Shown here piece by piece: positions 42,977 to 51,760 of a stretch of 64,000 nt of DNA; position 1 is the first letter of the stretch; the number at the start of each line of letters is the position of its first letter. This stretch comes from Tagaea sp965279565 (GTDB taxonomy: Bacteria; Pseudomonadota; Alphaproteobacteria; CACIAM-22H2): positions 2,108,001 to 2,172,000 of the forward strand of contig OZ257249.1 in the NCBI GenBank assembly GCA_965279565.1, in the 5' to 3' direction. Below the pieces are notes generated by a model. It searched no databases. It had not been told where the DNA came from and saw only the letters and a program-made list of their open reading frames with translations. Position numbers and translations under genes: made by a program.

Positions 42977-43654
42977 ATGCCGACCGTCGCAGCCGACCCC
43001 TACGACTGGCCCTACGACGGCAATCTTTCGCCGTCGAACACGGCGTTGATCGTGATCGACATGCAGACGGATTTCTGCGGGAAGGGCGGCTATGTCGACA
43101 AGATGGGCTACGACCTGTCTTTGACGCGTGCGCCGCTCGACCCCATCGCGCGCGTGCTCGTGGGCATGCGCGCCAAGGGCTACTGGATACTGCACACGCG
43201 CGAAGGACATCGGCCGGATTTATCCGACCTGCCGGAGAACAAGCGCTGGCGATCGCGTCGCATCGGGGCAGGGATCGGCGATCCGGGCCCGTGCGGGCGC
43301 ATCCTCGTGCGCGGCGAGCCGGGATGGGAGATCGTGCCCGAAGTGGCGCCGCTACCGGGCGAGACGGTCATCGACAAGCCGGGCAAGGGCTCGTTCTGCG
43401 CGACCGACCTCGAACTCGTGCTGCGCACGCGCGGTATCCGCAACATAGCACTTGCGGGCATCACGACCGACGTGTGCGTACACACGACGATGCGCGAGGC
43501 GAACGACCGTGGCTTCGAGTGCGTATTGCTTGAGGATTGCTGCGGCGCGACCGACCGAGCCAACCACGACGCGGCGATCCGCATGGTCAAGATGCAAGGC
43601 GGGGTGTTCGGCGCCGTGTCGTCGAGCGAGAAGCTGCTGGAGGGCCTGAAGTGA
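42977..43654 (+). CDS. Isochorismatase-family cysteine hydrolase (biuret hydrolase-like)
   Basis: 225 residues. Triad visible: Asp28 in VIDMQTDF, Lys in DKPGKGSF (134/137), Cys167 in GITTDVCVHTTMREANDRG. The DKPGKGSF and MREANDRGFECVLLED blocks are like biuret hydrolase and related ureide amidases; nicotinamidase is less likely because of the N-terminal extension. It sits between transporter genes of the BMP operon, its stop overlapping the ATPase GTG, so its substrate is probably the imported compound. Confidence 0.85.
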   Translation: MPTVAADPYDWPYDGNLSPSNTALIVIDMQTDFCGKGGYVDKMGYDLSLTRAPLDPIARVLVGMRAKGYWILHTREGHRPDLSDLPENKRWRSRRIGAGIGDPGPCGRILVRGEPGWEIVPEVAPLPGETVIDKPGKGSFCATDLELVLRTRGIRNIALAGITTDVCVHTTMREANDRGFECVLLEDCCGATDRANHDAAIRMVKMQGGVFGAVSSSEKLLEGLK

Positions 43655-45162
43655 GCCGCGCCATCCATCTCAAGGCGACCGGGATGACCAAGATCTTCGG
43701 GTCGCTCGCAGCGCTCGAGGACGTGTCGATCGACGTGCCGGCAGGTTCGTTCCATGCGCTCCTGGGTGAGAACGGGGCCGGGAAATCGACACTCGTCAAA
43801 TGCATCATGGGGTTCTACGAGCCGACGCGCGGCACCGTCACGGTCGACGGCAAGCCGATCCACGCACGCAACCCGCGCGAGGCGCGCGCGCAGGGCATCG
43901 GCATGGTCTACCAGCATTTCACGCTGGTCCCGTCGCTGACCGGTGCCGAGAACATGGTGATCGGGCGGCTCGATCCGCCCGCGATCATCGACTGGGTGAA
44001 GGAGAAGAAGGCGCTCGACGCGTTCCTCGACCGGATGCCGTTCCGCGTCCCGCTCGACCGGCCTGTCGCCGAACTTGCCGCAGGCGAGAAGCAGAAGCTC
44101 GAGATCCTGAAGCTCATCTATTTCGACCAGCGTTTCCTGATTCTCGACGAACCGACATCGGTGCTCACGCCCGACGAGGCGGACGAGATTCTCGGCCTGC
44201 TCAAGGGCATGACGAAAGCCGGCGACATCAGCGTGCTGATGATTACGCACAAGTTCCGCGAGGTGACGGCCGTCGCCGACGACGTGACGGTGTTGCGCCG
44301 CGGCCGCCTGGCGGGTGCGGGCCGCGTGGCCGAACTTTCGACCGACGCGATGGCGCGCATGATGATCGGCGACACGGCCGTACGCGCGCGCGCCGAGCGC
44401 GGAATGAAGCCGCCAGGGGCGCCGATGCTGGAGATGGTCGCGCTCTATGCCGACGACGATTCCGGGCAGAACGCGGTTTCGGAAGTGGACCTGAAGGTGG
44501 CGGCCGGCGAGATCGTCGGGATCGCCGGCGTTTCGGGGAACGGGCAGAGCGAACTGGTCGAGGTGCTGTCGGGCCAGCGGCCGCTCGTCGACGGGCGCAT
44601 CATGGTTCGTGGCCAGCCCTTCGAGCCCAACCGCGAGAGCCTCGCGCGCCTGAAGATCTACGGCCTGCCGGAAGAACCTCTGCGCAATGCGACCGTGCCG
44701 CGCATGACCGTGGCCGAGAACATCGCTTTCCGCAGCTTCGACCGACCGCCGATCGCCTCGCTCGGCTGGTGGCTGCATCCGGGACCGATGCGCGCCAAGG
44801 CACGCGAACTGATTGCGCGCTATCGCGTGAAGACGCCGTCGACCGAAGCGCCGATCGAGACGCTGTCGGGTGGCAACGTCCAGCGCGCGGTGCTGGCGCG
44901 CGAGCTTTCGGGCGATGTCGACGTGCTGATCGTCGCCAATCCGTGCTTCGGGCTAGATTTCGCGTCCGCCGCCGACATCCGCGCCCAGATCATGGAGGCG
45001 CGCAACCGGGGTGCGGCCGTTCTGCTCGTGTCGGAAGATCTCGACGAGATCCTGGAACTCGCCGACCGCGTCGCCGTGATGTCGGAGGGACGCATCGCCT
45101 ACCTCTCGCCCGTCGCACAGACGGACCGCGCGACAATCGGACATGCGATGGCGGGCCACTGA
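43651..45162 (+). CDS. BMP-family ABC transporter ATPase (two nucleotide-binding domains)
   Basis: 503 residues, GTG start. First domain complete: LLGENGAGKST, VYQHFTLVPSLT, LAAGEKQK, LILDEPTSVLTP, THKFRE. The second domain has the usual degenerate Walker A (GVSGNGQSE), LSGGNVQR and VLIVANPCFGLDFAS in place of the common QPTRGLD. This YufO/NupO-type layout suits BMP-family nucleoside or ureide importers. Stop overlaps the next start by one base (TGATG). Confidence 0.9.
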   Translation: MSRAIHLKATGMTKIFGSLAALEDVSIDVPAGSFHALLGENGAGKSTLVKCIMGFYEPTRGTVTVDGKPIHARNPREARAQGIGMVYQHFTLVPSLTGAENMVIGRLDPPAIIDWVKEKKALDAFLDRMPFRVPLDRPVAELAAGEKQKLEILKLIYFDQRFLILDEPTSVLTPDEADEILGLLKGMTKAGDISVLMITHKFREVTAVADDVTVLRRGRLAGAGRVAELSTDAMARMMIGDTAVRARAERGMKPPGAPMLEMVALYADDDSGQNAVSEVDLKVAAGEIVGIAGVSGNGQSELVEVLSGQRPLVDGRIMVRGQPFEPNRESLARLKIYGLPEEPLRNATVPRMTVAENIAFRSFDRPPIASLGWWLHPGPMRAKARELIARYRVKTPSTEAPIETLSGGNVQRAVLARELSGDVDVLIVANPCFGLDFASAADIRAQIMEARNRGAAVLLVSEDLDEILELADRVAVMSEGRIAYLSPVAQTDRATIGHAMAGH

Positions 45163-45827
45163 TGACCGTCCCGGTTCCGGCGAAGCCGTTCGCCTATCCG
45201 CTCGAACCCGGCCGTACGGCGCTGGTCGTGATCGACATGCAGCGCGATTTCGTCGAGCCGGGCGGCTTCGGGGCGGCGCTGGGCAACGACGTGACGCGCC
45301 TGCAGGCGATCGTGCCGGCGGTCGCCGAGCTCCTGGCGCTGTTCCGGAAGAAGGGTTGGCCGGTGATCCACACGCGCGAGAGCCATCTGCCGGACCTCAG
45401 CGACTGTCCGCCGGCCAAGCGCGGGCGCGGCAAGCCCAGTTTGCGCATCGGCGATACCGGGCCGATGGGCCGCATCCTCGTGCGCGGCGAACCGGGCAAC
45501 GCCATCGTGGACGCGCTTGTGCCCGTCGCAGGCGAGATCGTGATCGACAAGCCCGGCAAGGGGATGTTCTACCGCACGGATGCGGCCGAAAGGCTTGTCG
45601 CCCTCGGCATCACGCATCTGGTGTTCGCCGGGGTGACGACCGAGGTCTGCGTGCAGACCTCGATGCGCGAGGCCAACGATCGCGGGTTCGAATGCCTTCT
45701 TGTCGAGGAGGCGACCGAAAGCTATTTCCCCGAGTTCAAGGCGGCTACACTCGCCATGATCGCGGCACAGGGCGCCATCGTCGGCTGGACGACGGGCCTC
45801 AAGGAGCTTTCCGCCGCACTGGACTGA
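45162..45827 (+). CDS. Second isochorismatase-family cysteine hydrolase
   Basis: 221 residues, similar throughout to the hydrolase at 42977-43654. Triad: Asp25 in VIDMQRDF, Lys in DKPGKGMF (130/133), Cys163 in GVTTEVCVQTSMREANDRG. C-terminal EEATESYFPEFKAATLAMI is biuret-hydrolase-like. The two copies flank the ATPase gene, so they may have split steps, such as successive amide cleavages, in one pathway. Confidence 0.85.
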   Translation: MTVPVPAKPFAYPLEPGRTALVVIDMQRDFVEPGGFGAALGNDVTRLQAIVPAVAELLALFRKKGWPVIHTRESHLPDLSDCPPAKRGRGKPSLRIGDTGPMGRILVRGEPGNAIVDALVPVAGEIVIDKPGKGMFYRTDAAERLVALGITHLVFAGVTTEVCVQTSMREANDRGFECLLVEEATESYFPEFKAATLAMIAAQGAIVGWTTGLKELSAALD

Positions 45828-45836
45828 CGGGGTGCC

Positions 45837-46541
45837 ATGAATCTCTCGCGCCGCGCATTCGGGACGGGACTGCTGGGGGCACTTGCTGGCAGTGCCCGGC
45901 CGGCCGCAGCGCAGGGTGGCGATGTCGACATGCTGCTGGTCCTGCTCAACGACGGATCCGGATCCATCGACGCGGACGAGTACCGCCTGCAGCGCGAGGG
46001 TACCGCCGCCGCCCTCGAACGGCCCGAGATCCTGCAGGCGATCGCGCGCCTGCCCACGCGGTCGATCGCGGTCGCCTACGGTGAATGGGGCTCGCCCGGC
46101 GAGCCCCAGATCATCGTGCCCTGGATGCGCATCGCGACGGCGGAGGATGCCGACCGCTTCTCCGACCTGCTCGTCGCCGCCCCACGACGGTATCAGAGCT
46201 ATAACGCGATCGGCGACGGGTTGACGGTCGCGACCGACCTGATCCGCGACGCACCGTTCCGCGCGACGCGTGCCAAGATCGATATCGCCGGGGACGGGCC
46301 GGACATGCGCGGGCTGATCCCTGCCGCTGTCGCGCGCGACCGCGCGGTCGCGGCCGGCATCACGATCAACGCGCTGGCGATCCAGTCCGAAGGATCGGGC
46401 CCGGCAATGCGCCTGACGAATCTGCGCGCCCATTACGAGGAACACGTCATCGGCGGACCCGGTGCCTTCGTCGCGACGGCGCGCGACCGGATCGACTTCG
46501 CCTATGCCATTTTCAACAAGATGGTCCGCGAACTGACCTGA
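45837..46541 (+). CDS. DUF1194 exported protein with von Willebrand A-like fold
   Basis: 234 residues. Tat-like leader (LSRRAFGTGLLGALAGSARPAAAQ). Begins VDMLLVLLNDGSGSIDADEY, where DGSGS is the metal-site (MIDAS) motif of VWA domains, and continues YNAIGDGLTVATDLI and KIDIAGDGPDMRG. DUF1194 proteins are periplasmic and uncharacterised. It is ten bases after the second hydrolase, last in the BMP operon, with no obvious link to transport. Confidence 0.8.
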   Translation: MNLSRRAFGTGLLGALAGSARPAAAQGGDVDMLLVLLNDGSGSIDADEYRLQREGTAAALERPEILQAIARLPTRSIAVAYGEWGSPGEPQIIVPWMRIATAEDADRFSDLLVAAPRRYQSYNAIGDGLTVATDLIRDAPFRATRAKIDIAGDGPDMRGLIPAAVARDRAVAAGITINALAIQSEGSGPAMRLTNLRAHYEEHVIGGPGAFVATARDRIDFAYAIFNKMVRELT

Positions 46542-46549
46542 CGGTCAGT
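46532..46549. terminator. Hairpin between convergent genes
   Basis: ACTGACC-TGAC-GGTCAGT, a perfect seven-pair stem over the stop of the DUF1194 gene, four bases from the histidine ammonia-lyase stop. No U-run on either side, so a bidirectional terminator role is only suggested by position. Confidence 0.45.
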
Positions 46550-48083
46550 CAGACGACGGCAGCACGCCGCGGACTTCCGGCAGGTCGGCGGTGAATTCGC
46601 CGCCGGCGATGCAGTCCGACATCGCGACGATTTCGGCCGAAAGCGACCGGTCCGCATCGAGGAACGCCGATATCGCGCGTACCCGCTCCAGGGCGCGCTT
46701 CGCGCGCGGTCCGGGCCGCAGGGGTGCGCGCATCTCGATGCCCTGTGCGGCCATCAGTGCTTCGATCGCGACGATACCGGCAAGGTTGGCGGCCATCGGC
46801 AGCAGGCGGCGCGCACCGTGTGCGGCCATCGAGACATGGTCTTCCTGGTTGGCTGAAGTCGAGATCGTGTCGATCGAAGCAGGGGCCGCACGCATGCGGT
46901 TCTCCGATGCGAGGGCCGCCGAGGTGACTTCCGGAATCATGAAGCCGGAATTGAGGCCGGGTTTCGGGATCAGGAAGGCCGGCAGGCCCGACAGCGACGG
47001 ATCGACGAGCATCGCGCAGCGACGCTGAACGATGTTGCCGATCTCGGCGGCGGCGAGCGCCAGCATGTCGGCCGCGAAGGCGACTGGCTCGGCGTGGAAG
47101 TTGCCGCCCGACAGGACCTCGCCCGTATCCTGCATGACGAGCGGGTTGTCGGTGACCCCGTTGGCCTCGCGCGCGAGCATCGCGGCGGCGGCGCGCATCA
47201 CGTCGAGCGCGGCGCCCATCACCTGCGGCTGGCAGCGCAGCGAGTAGGGATCCTGCACGCGCGGATCGTCGGCAAGATGCGAGCGGCGGATCTCGCTGTC
47301 GGCCATCAGGGCGCGCAGCACGTTCGCCACGTCGATCTGGCCGGGCTGGCCGCGCAGCGCCTGGATGCGCGCGTCGAACGGCGTGTCCGCGCCGGCCGCG
47401 GCATCGACCGACATCGCACCCGTCACGAGCGCGGCGGCAAAGCAGTCCTCGATCGCGAACAGGCCCGCGAGGGCGAGTGCCGTCGAGACCTGCGTGCCGT
47501 TGAGCAGGGCGAGCCCTTCCTTCGGGCCAAGGACGACAGGTGCGAGGCCGGCTCGCGACAGCGCGACGGCACCCGGAAGGACCTCGCCTGCGAACGCGGC
47601 CTCGCCTTCGCCGATCAGCACGGCGGCGAGGTGTGCCAGCGGGGCAAGGTCGCCCGACGCGCCGACCGATCCCTGGCCGGGCACGACCGGCAGCACGCCG
47701 CGCGCCAGCATCTGCGTCAGGAGTTCGAGCGTCGCCGGGTTCACGCCCGACGCGCCGTGCGCGAGGCTGGCGATCTTCAGCGCCAGGATCAGCCGCACTA
47801 CCGGTCCGTCGAGCGGCCGGCCGACGCCGGCGCAGTGCGAGCGCACGATGTTGACCTGCAGCTCGGCAAGCTTGTCGGTCGGGATGCGCACGCTCGCAAG
47901 CTTGCCGAAACCGGTATTGACGCCGTAGATCGCGTCGTTGCCGCGCGCCGCCTTCGCCAGCATCGCGTGGCCGTCGGCGACGCGTCGCCGGGCGGCGTCG
48001 GGGATCGACAGCGCGTCGCCGCGCATGATCGCGCGCCAGAGCGAGAGAGGTGCCGAGCCGGGGTCGAGGGGGCGGGAATTCAT
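46545..48083 (-). CDS. hutH: Histidine ammonia-lyase
   Basis: 512 residues, the usual length. MIO-forming triad Ala142-Ser143-Gly144 in GSVGASGDLAPLAH, catalytic Tyr53 in YGVNTGFGK, GNFHAEPVAFAAD and QEDHVSM are intact. The SH of RSHCAGVG (82-83) is the selectivity position found in histidine rather than tyrosine enzymes. Converts histidine to urocanate and ammonia. Other hut genes (hutU, hutI, hutG) are not next to it, so urocanate must be handled elsewhere, or the enzyme acts on another amino acid. Confidence 0.87.
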   Translation of the reverse strand: MNSRPLDPGSAPLSLWRAIMRGDALSIPDAARRRVADGHAMLAKAARGNDAIYGVNTGFGKLASVRIPTDKLAELQVNIVRSHCAGVGRPLDGPVVRLILALKIASLAHGASGVNPATLELLTQMLARGVLPVVPGQGSVGASGDLAPLAHLAAVLIGEGEAAFAGEVLPGAVALSRAGLAPVVLGPKEGLALLNGTQVSTALALAGLFAIEDCFAAALVTGAMSVDAAAGADTPFDARIQALRGQPGQIDVANVLRALMADSEIRRSHLADDPRVQDPYSLRCQPQVMGAALDVMRAAAAMLAREANGVTDNPLVMQDTGEVLSGGNFHAEPVAFAADMLALAAAEIGNIVQRRCAMLVDPSLSGLPAFLIPKPGLNSGFMIPEVTSAALASENRMRAAPASIDTISTSANQEDHVSMAAHGARRLLPMAANLAGIVAIEALMAAQGIEMRAPLRPGPRAKRALERVRAISAFLDADRSLSAEIVAMSDCIAGGEFTADLPEVRGVLPSSD

Positions 48084-48194
48084 GCGGACGTGAACCGGAT
48101 TTAACGTCGGGGAAACGGGGAATCAGGCAACCATGTTGCCGGCCCCGGGAGCAAGCGGATTGTCCTGTTCGTGCCGCACCGCTATAAGCGCCGC

Positions 48195-48851
48195 ATGCTC
48201 GATCATCTCAAAGCCAACAATCGCGCGTGGTCCGAGCGGAAGATGTCCGCCGACAGCGGATTCTTCCGCCGGCTCGAAGCCCAGCAGGCGCCGGAGTATC
48301 TGTGGATCGGCTGTTCCGACAGCCGCGTCCCGGCCAACGATATCGTCGGACTCGATCCGGGCGAACTCTTCGTCCACCGCAACGTCGCGAATCTGGCGCC
48401 GCCGCAGGATGCCAACTACCTCTCCGTCCTGCAGTTCGCGGTCGACGTGCTCAAGGTCAAGCACATCATCGTCGTCGGCCACTATGGCTGCGGCGGCGTG
48501 AAGGCGGCTGTCGATGGCCAGCGGCGCGGTCTCGTCGATCACTGGCTCCATCCGATCCGCGAGCTGCGCCAGACGCATCGCGAGGAGCTCGACGCCATCC
48601 TCGACGAACGTTCGCGTCTCGACCGGCTGTGTGAACTGAACGTCATCCGGCAGGTGCGCAACGTCGCTTCCGACGTGTTCGTGCATGAGGCTTGGTTGCG
48701 CGGCCAGAGCCTAGCGGTCCATGGCTGGGTCTATTCGCTGGCGAACGGGCTCGTGCACGATCTCGACGCGACGGTCAGCGGGCTCGACGAGCTCGATAGG
48801 CTCCACAACCTGCCGATCCGCACGATCACGGGCGGGCCGCCGGGCTACTGA
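48195..48851 (+). CDS. can: Beta-class carbonic anhydrase
   Basis: 218 residues from the ATG at 48195 (MLDHLKANNRAW), which aligns with E. coli Can; a GTG at 48171 is possible. Zinc ligands Cys40, His96, Cys99, the Asp42-Arg44 dyad in GCSDSR and VVGHYGCGG are intact. Interconverts CO2 and bicarbonate in the cytoplasm. Convergent with the LysR gene; the stops overlap by seven bases. Confidence 0.93.
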   Translation: MLDHLKANNRAWSERKMSADSGFFRRLEAQQAPEYLWIGCSDSRVPANDIVGLDPGELFVHRNVANLAPPQDANYLSVLQFAVDVLKVKHIIVVGHYGCGGVKAAVDGQRRGLVDHWLHPIRELRQTHREELDAILDERSRLDRLCELNVIRQVRNVASDVFVHEAWLRGQSLAVHGWVYSLANGLVHDLDATVSGLDELDRLHNLPIRTITGGPPGY

Positions 48852-49798
48852 GGCTGGCCGCGGGGCCGGCGCACGACGCCGCCCATCTCGGCGCGCAGCA
48901 GTTCGATGAAATTGCGCGCGAAGGCCGAAAGCGGCCGGCCGGCCTTCATCGCCACATAGGTCTGGAACGTCGTCGGTTCCTCGATGCGCAGCACCTTCAC
49001 GCCGGGTACGCCTTCGTGCGCGATCGTGAACTGGTCGATGATCGCGATGCCGAGCCCCGCCTTGACCAGCGCGCAGACGGTCGTGCCGAAGCGTGCCTTG
49101 ATCGTGATCTCGTAGGTCAGGCGCTGGCGCTCGAAGATTTCGGCCATGATGCCGCCGTAGGGATCGGTCGGGTCGATGCCGATCAACGGATGGCGGACGA
49201 TCTCGGCGGCCGAAACCGAACGGCGCCGCGCCAGCGCGTGGTCCGGCGGCACGATACAGAAAAGCTCGCCGGTCGCGAGCGGTTCGAACTCGACGCTCGG
49301 ATGCTCGAACCGGTAGCTCATCGCCACGACGTCACCCTTGTCGAGGAGCAGATAGTCAATCGCCTCCTCGATCTTCAGGATGTTCACGTCGATCAGCAAG
49401 TTCGCGTATTTCCGGCGCACCTGCTGGATGGCGCGCGGCACCATCACGTTGGCAATGCTCGGCACCGAGCCGATGCGCAGCCACTGCGAGCGCCCGCGTT
49501 TGACGTTGGAAATCGTGTACTGGAGATCCTCGACCTTCTTGAAGGTCGCGTTGATCTGCTCGAAGATCGCATTCGCGACCGGGGCGGGCGTGTAACGGCC
49601 GCTGCGGCGGTCGAACAGGCGCAGGCCGATCGCCTGCTCGGTATACTTCATCAGCCTGCTGATGCCGGGTGCCGAGACGTTGAGCAGGCGGGCCGCACCC
49701 ACGATCGTGCCGGTGACCATGATGGCGCGGATGACTTCGATCTGTCGCAGGGTCAGCACGGGCGTGTCTCCGGATGGCTTTCCGGAAGTTAATGCCAT
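48845..49798 (-). CDS. LysR-family transcriptional regulator of the dehydroshikimate operon
   Basis: 317 residues from the ATG at 49798 (MALTSGKPSGD); upstream in-frame codons are antisense to the divergent gene. N-terminal HTH (LTLRQIEVIRAIMVTGTIVG, AARLLNVSAPGISRLM; about 16-50) and a periplasmic-binding-type effector domain (SVPSIANVMVPRAIQQV onward). Divergent from the quiC-type gene with about 80 bases between and a symmetric site over its own start. Probably activates the divergent operon on sensing an aromatic-pathway intermediate and represses itself. Confidence 0.85.
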   Translation of the reverse strand: MALTSGKPSGDTPVLTLRQIEVIRAIMVTGTIVGAARLLNVSAPGISRLMKYTEQAIGLRLFDRRSGRYTPAPVANAIFEQINATFKKVEDLQYTISNVKRGRSQWLRIGSVPSIANVMVPRAIQQVRRKYANLLIDVNILKIEEAIDYLLLDKGDVVAMSYRFEHPSVEFEPLATGELFCIVPPDHALARRRSVSAAEIVRHPLIGIDPTDPYGGIMAEIFERQRLTYEITIKARFGTTVCALVKAGLGIAIIDQFTIAHEGVPGVKVLRIEEPTTFQTYVAMKAGRPLSAFARNFIELLRAEMGGVVRRPRGQPQ

Positions 49799-49813
49799 GT
49801 TACGGATATGGCA
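49793..49813. promoter_or_regulatory. Likely LysR-type binding site
   Basis: TGCCAT-N9-ATGGCA, six-base inverted arms with a nine-base gap, overlaps the lysR-type start codon. A TTGACG (49825-49830) just downstream could be the -35 of the divergent operon; its -10 is weak, as expected for an activated promoter. Confidence 0.45.
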
Positions 49814-49879
49814 AATCTTGGTATTTGACGTTACTTTCCGCTTCGCGCGATGCTTCCCCGATCCCAGCCGGAGAGCCCG

Positions 49880-51760
49880 ATGCAGACCGCAATCGCCACC
49901 GTGTGCCTCAGCGGCACGCTCGACGAGAAGCTGACCGCGATCGCCGGAGCCCGCTTCAAGGGCGTCGAGATATTCGAGAACGATCTGCTGTCCTTCAACG
50001 GTTCGCCGCGCGACGTGCGCGCGATGGTCGCCGATCTCGGTCTGGAGACCGTCACCTTCCAGCCCTTCCGGGACTTCGAGGGCATGCCGGAGCCCAAGCG
50101 GGCGCGCGTCTTCGCGCGTGCCGAGCGCAAATTCGACGTGATGGAGGAACTCGGCTGCGACCTGCTGATGGTGTGCAGCAACGTCTCGCCCGATGCACTT
50201 GGCGGGATCGACCGCGCGGCGGCCGACTTCCACGAACTGGGCGAGCGTGCCGCCAAGCGCGGCATGCGCGTGGCGTTCGAAGCGCTGGCCTGGGGCAAGC
50301 ACATAAACGACTACCGGGATTCGTGGGAGGTCGTGCGGCGGGCGGCACACCCGAATGTCGGTCTCGTCCTCGACAGCTTCCACGTCCTCGCGCGTGGCAC
50401 CGACCTATCGACGATCCGCTCGGTCCCGAAGGACCGGATCTTCCTCGTCCAGATGGCCGACGCGCCAAAGCTGGAGATGGACTACCTGTCCTGGAGCCGT
50501 CACTACCGCTGCTTCCCCGGGCAGGGCGACCTGCCGGTCGACGCTTTCATGGACGCGCTTCAGGCGACGGGCTTCGACGGCCTGCTTTCGCTGGAGATCT
50601 TCAACGACCGCTTCCGGGCCGGATCGGCGCGCAGCGTCGCGATCGATGGGCAGCGTGCGCTCGTCCAGATGCTCGACCAGCTCCGCCGCCGCAACGGCGT
50701 CGCGGTCCCCGGCCTGCCCGAGCTTCCGCCGCGGGCGAACTGCAAGGGGATCGAATTCGTCGAATTCGCCATCGACGAGGCGAGCGCACCGTCCTTCGAG
50801 AAGCTGCTCGGCGGGCTGGGCTTCGCCAAGGCCGGCCGGCACCGCTCGAAGGCGGTCACGCGCTGGCGCCAGGGCGACGCGAACATCGTCGTCAACTGCG
50901 AGAGCGAGGGTTTCGCGCATTCCTTCCAGCTCGTGCACGGACCGTCGGTCTGCGCGATGGCGCTGCGCGTCGACGACGCGAAGGCGACGGTCGAGCGCGC
51001 GATCAACCTGCTGGACAGCCCGTTCGAACAGGCGGTCGGGCCGGGTGAGCTCAACATTCCCGCGGTCCGCGGCCTCGGCGGCAGCCTCGTGCATTTCATC
51101 GACGAGCGCGGCGGCCTTTCGCGCCTCTGGGACGTCGATTTCGAGAAGATCGACGTGCCGGCCGGCACGGAAGCCGGCATCGTCGCGTTCGATCACGTGT
51201 CGCAGTCGATGCAGTACGAGGAAGTCCTCACCTGGCTGCTCTTCTACACGTCGCTGTTCGAGATGCGCCGCACGCCGACGCAGGCCGTCGTCGATCCCGG
51301 CGGCGTGGTGCAGAGCCAGGCGCTGGAATCGGCCGGCGGCGAGCTTCGCCTGATCCTCAATTCCTCGCAGAGCCGGCAGACGCAGTCGGCACGCTTCCTG
51401 ACGGAGAAGTTCGGATCGGGCGTGCAGCACATCGCGTTCGCCAGCCGCGACATCTTCGCGACGGTCGAGCGGCTGCGCGCGAACGGCGTGGCCATCCTGA
51501 AAATCCCGGAAAACTACTACGACGATCTCGAGGCGCGCACGGAACTGGGCGATGCCGAGATCGAGCGGCTGCGCCGCAACGACGTCCTTTACGACCGGGA
51601 CGGGGCGCACGAATTCTACCAATTCTATACGAACGTGCTCGAAGGCGGGTTCTTCTTCGAGATTGTCGAACGGCGCGGTTACGCGGGTTACGGTGCGGCG
51701 AACGCGCCGATCCGGCTTGCCGCGCAGTCGCGCAGCTTCGTGCATCCGGAGTTCGAATGA
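49880..51760 (+). CDS. quiC: 3-Dehydroshikimate dehydratase, two-domain (QuiC1 type)
   Basis: 626 residues from the ATG at 49880 (GGAGAG upstream). N-terminal sugar-phosphate isomerase-like barrel (1-270: GVEIFENDLLSFNGSP, LETVTFQPFRDFEGMPE, LVLDSFH, MADAPKLEMDYLSWSRHYRC with metal ligands) and C-terminal 4-hydroxyphenylpyruvate dioxygenase-like VOC domains (about 290-610: GIEFVEFAIDE, AFDHVSQSMQYEEV, GVQHIAFASRDIF, FYQFYTNVLEGGFFFEI). This exact fusion is known as QuiC1, which dehydrates 3-dehydroshikimate to protocatechuate. The downstream protocatechuate dioxygenase genes agree. Confidence 0.9.
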   Translation: MQTAIATVCLSGTLDEKLTAIAGARFKGVEIFENDLLSFNGSPRDVRAMVADLGLETVTFQPFRDFEGMPEPKRARVFARAERKFDVMEELGCDLLMVCSNVSPDALGGIDRAAADFHELGERAAKRGMRVAFEALAWGKHINDYRDSWEVVRRAAHPNVGLVLDSFHVLARGTDLSTIRSVPKDRIFLVQMADAPKLEMDYLSWSRHYRCFPGQGDLPVDAFMDALQATGFDGLLSLEIFNDRFRAGSARSVAIDGQRALVQMLDQLRRRNGVAVPGLPELPPRANCKGIEFVEFAIDEASAPSFEKLLGGLGFAKAGRHRSKAVTRWRQGDANIVVNCESEGFAHSFQLVHGPSVCAMALRVDDAKATVERAINLLDSPFEQAVGPGELNIPAVRGLGGSLVHFIDERGGLSRLWDVDFEKIDVPAGTEAGIVAFDHVSQSMQYEEVLTWLLFYTSLFEMRRTPTQAVVDPGGVVQSQALESAGGELRLILNSSQSRQTQSARFLTEKFGSGVQHIAFASRDIFATVERLRANGVAILKIPENYYDDLEARTELGDAEIERLRRNDVLYDRDGAHEFYQFYTNVLEGGFFFEIVERRGYAGYGAANAPIRLAAQSRSFVHPEFE

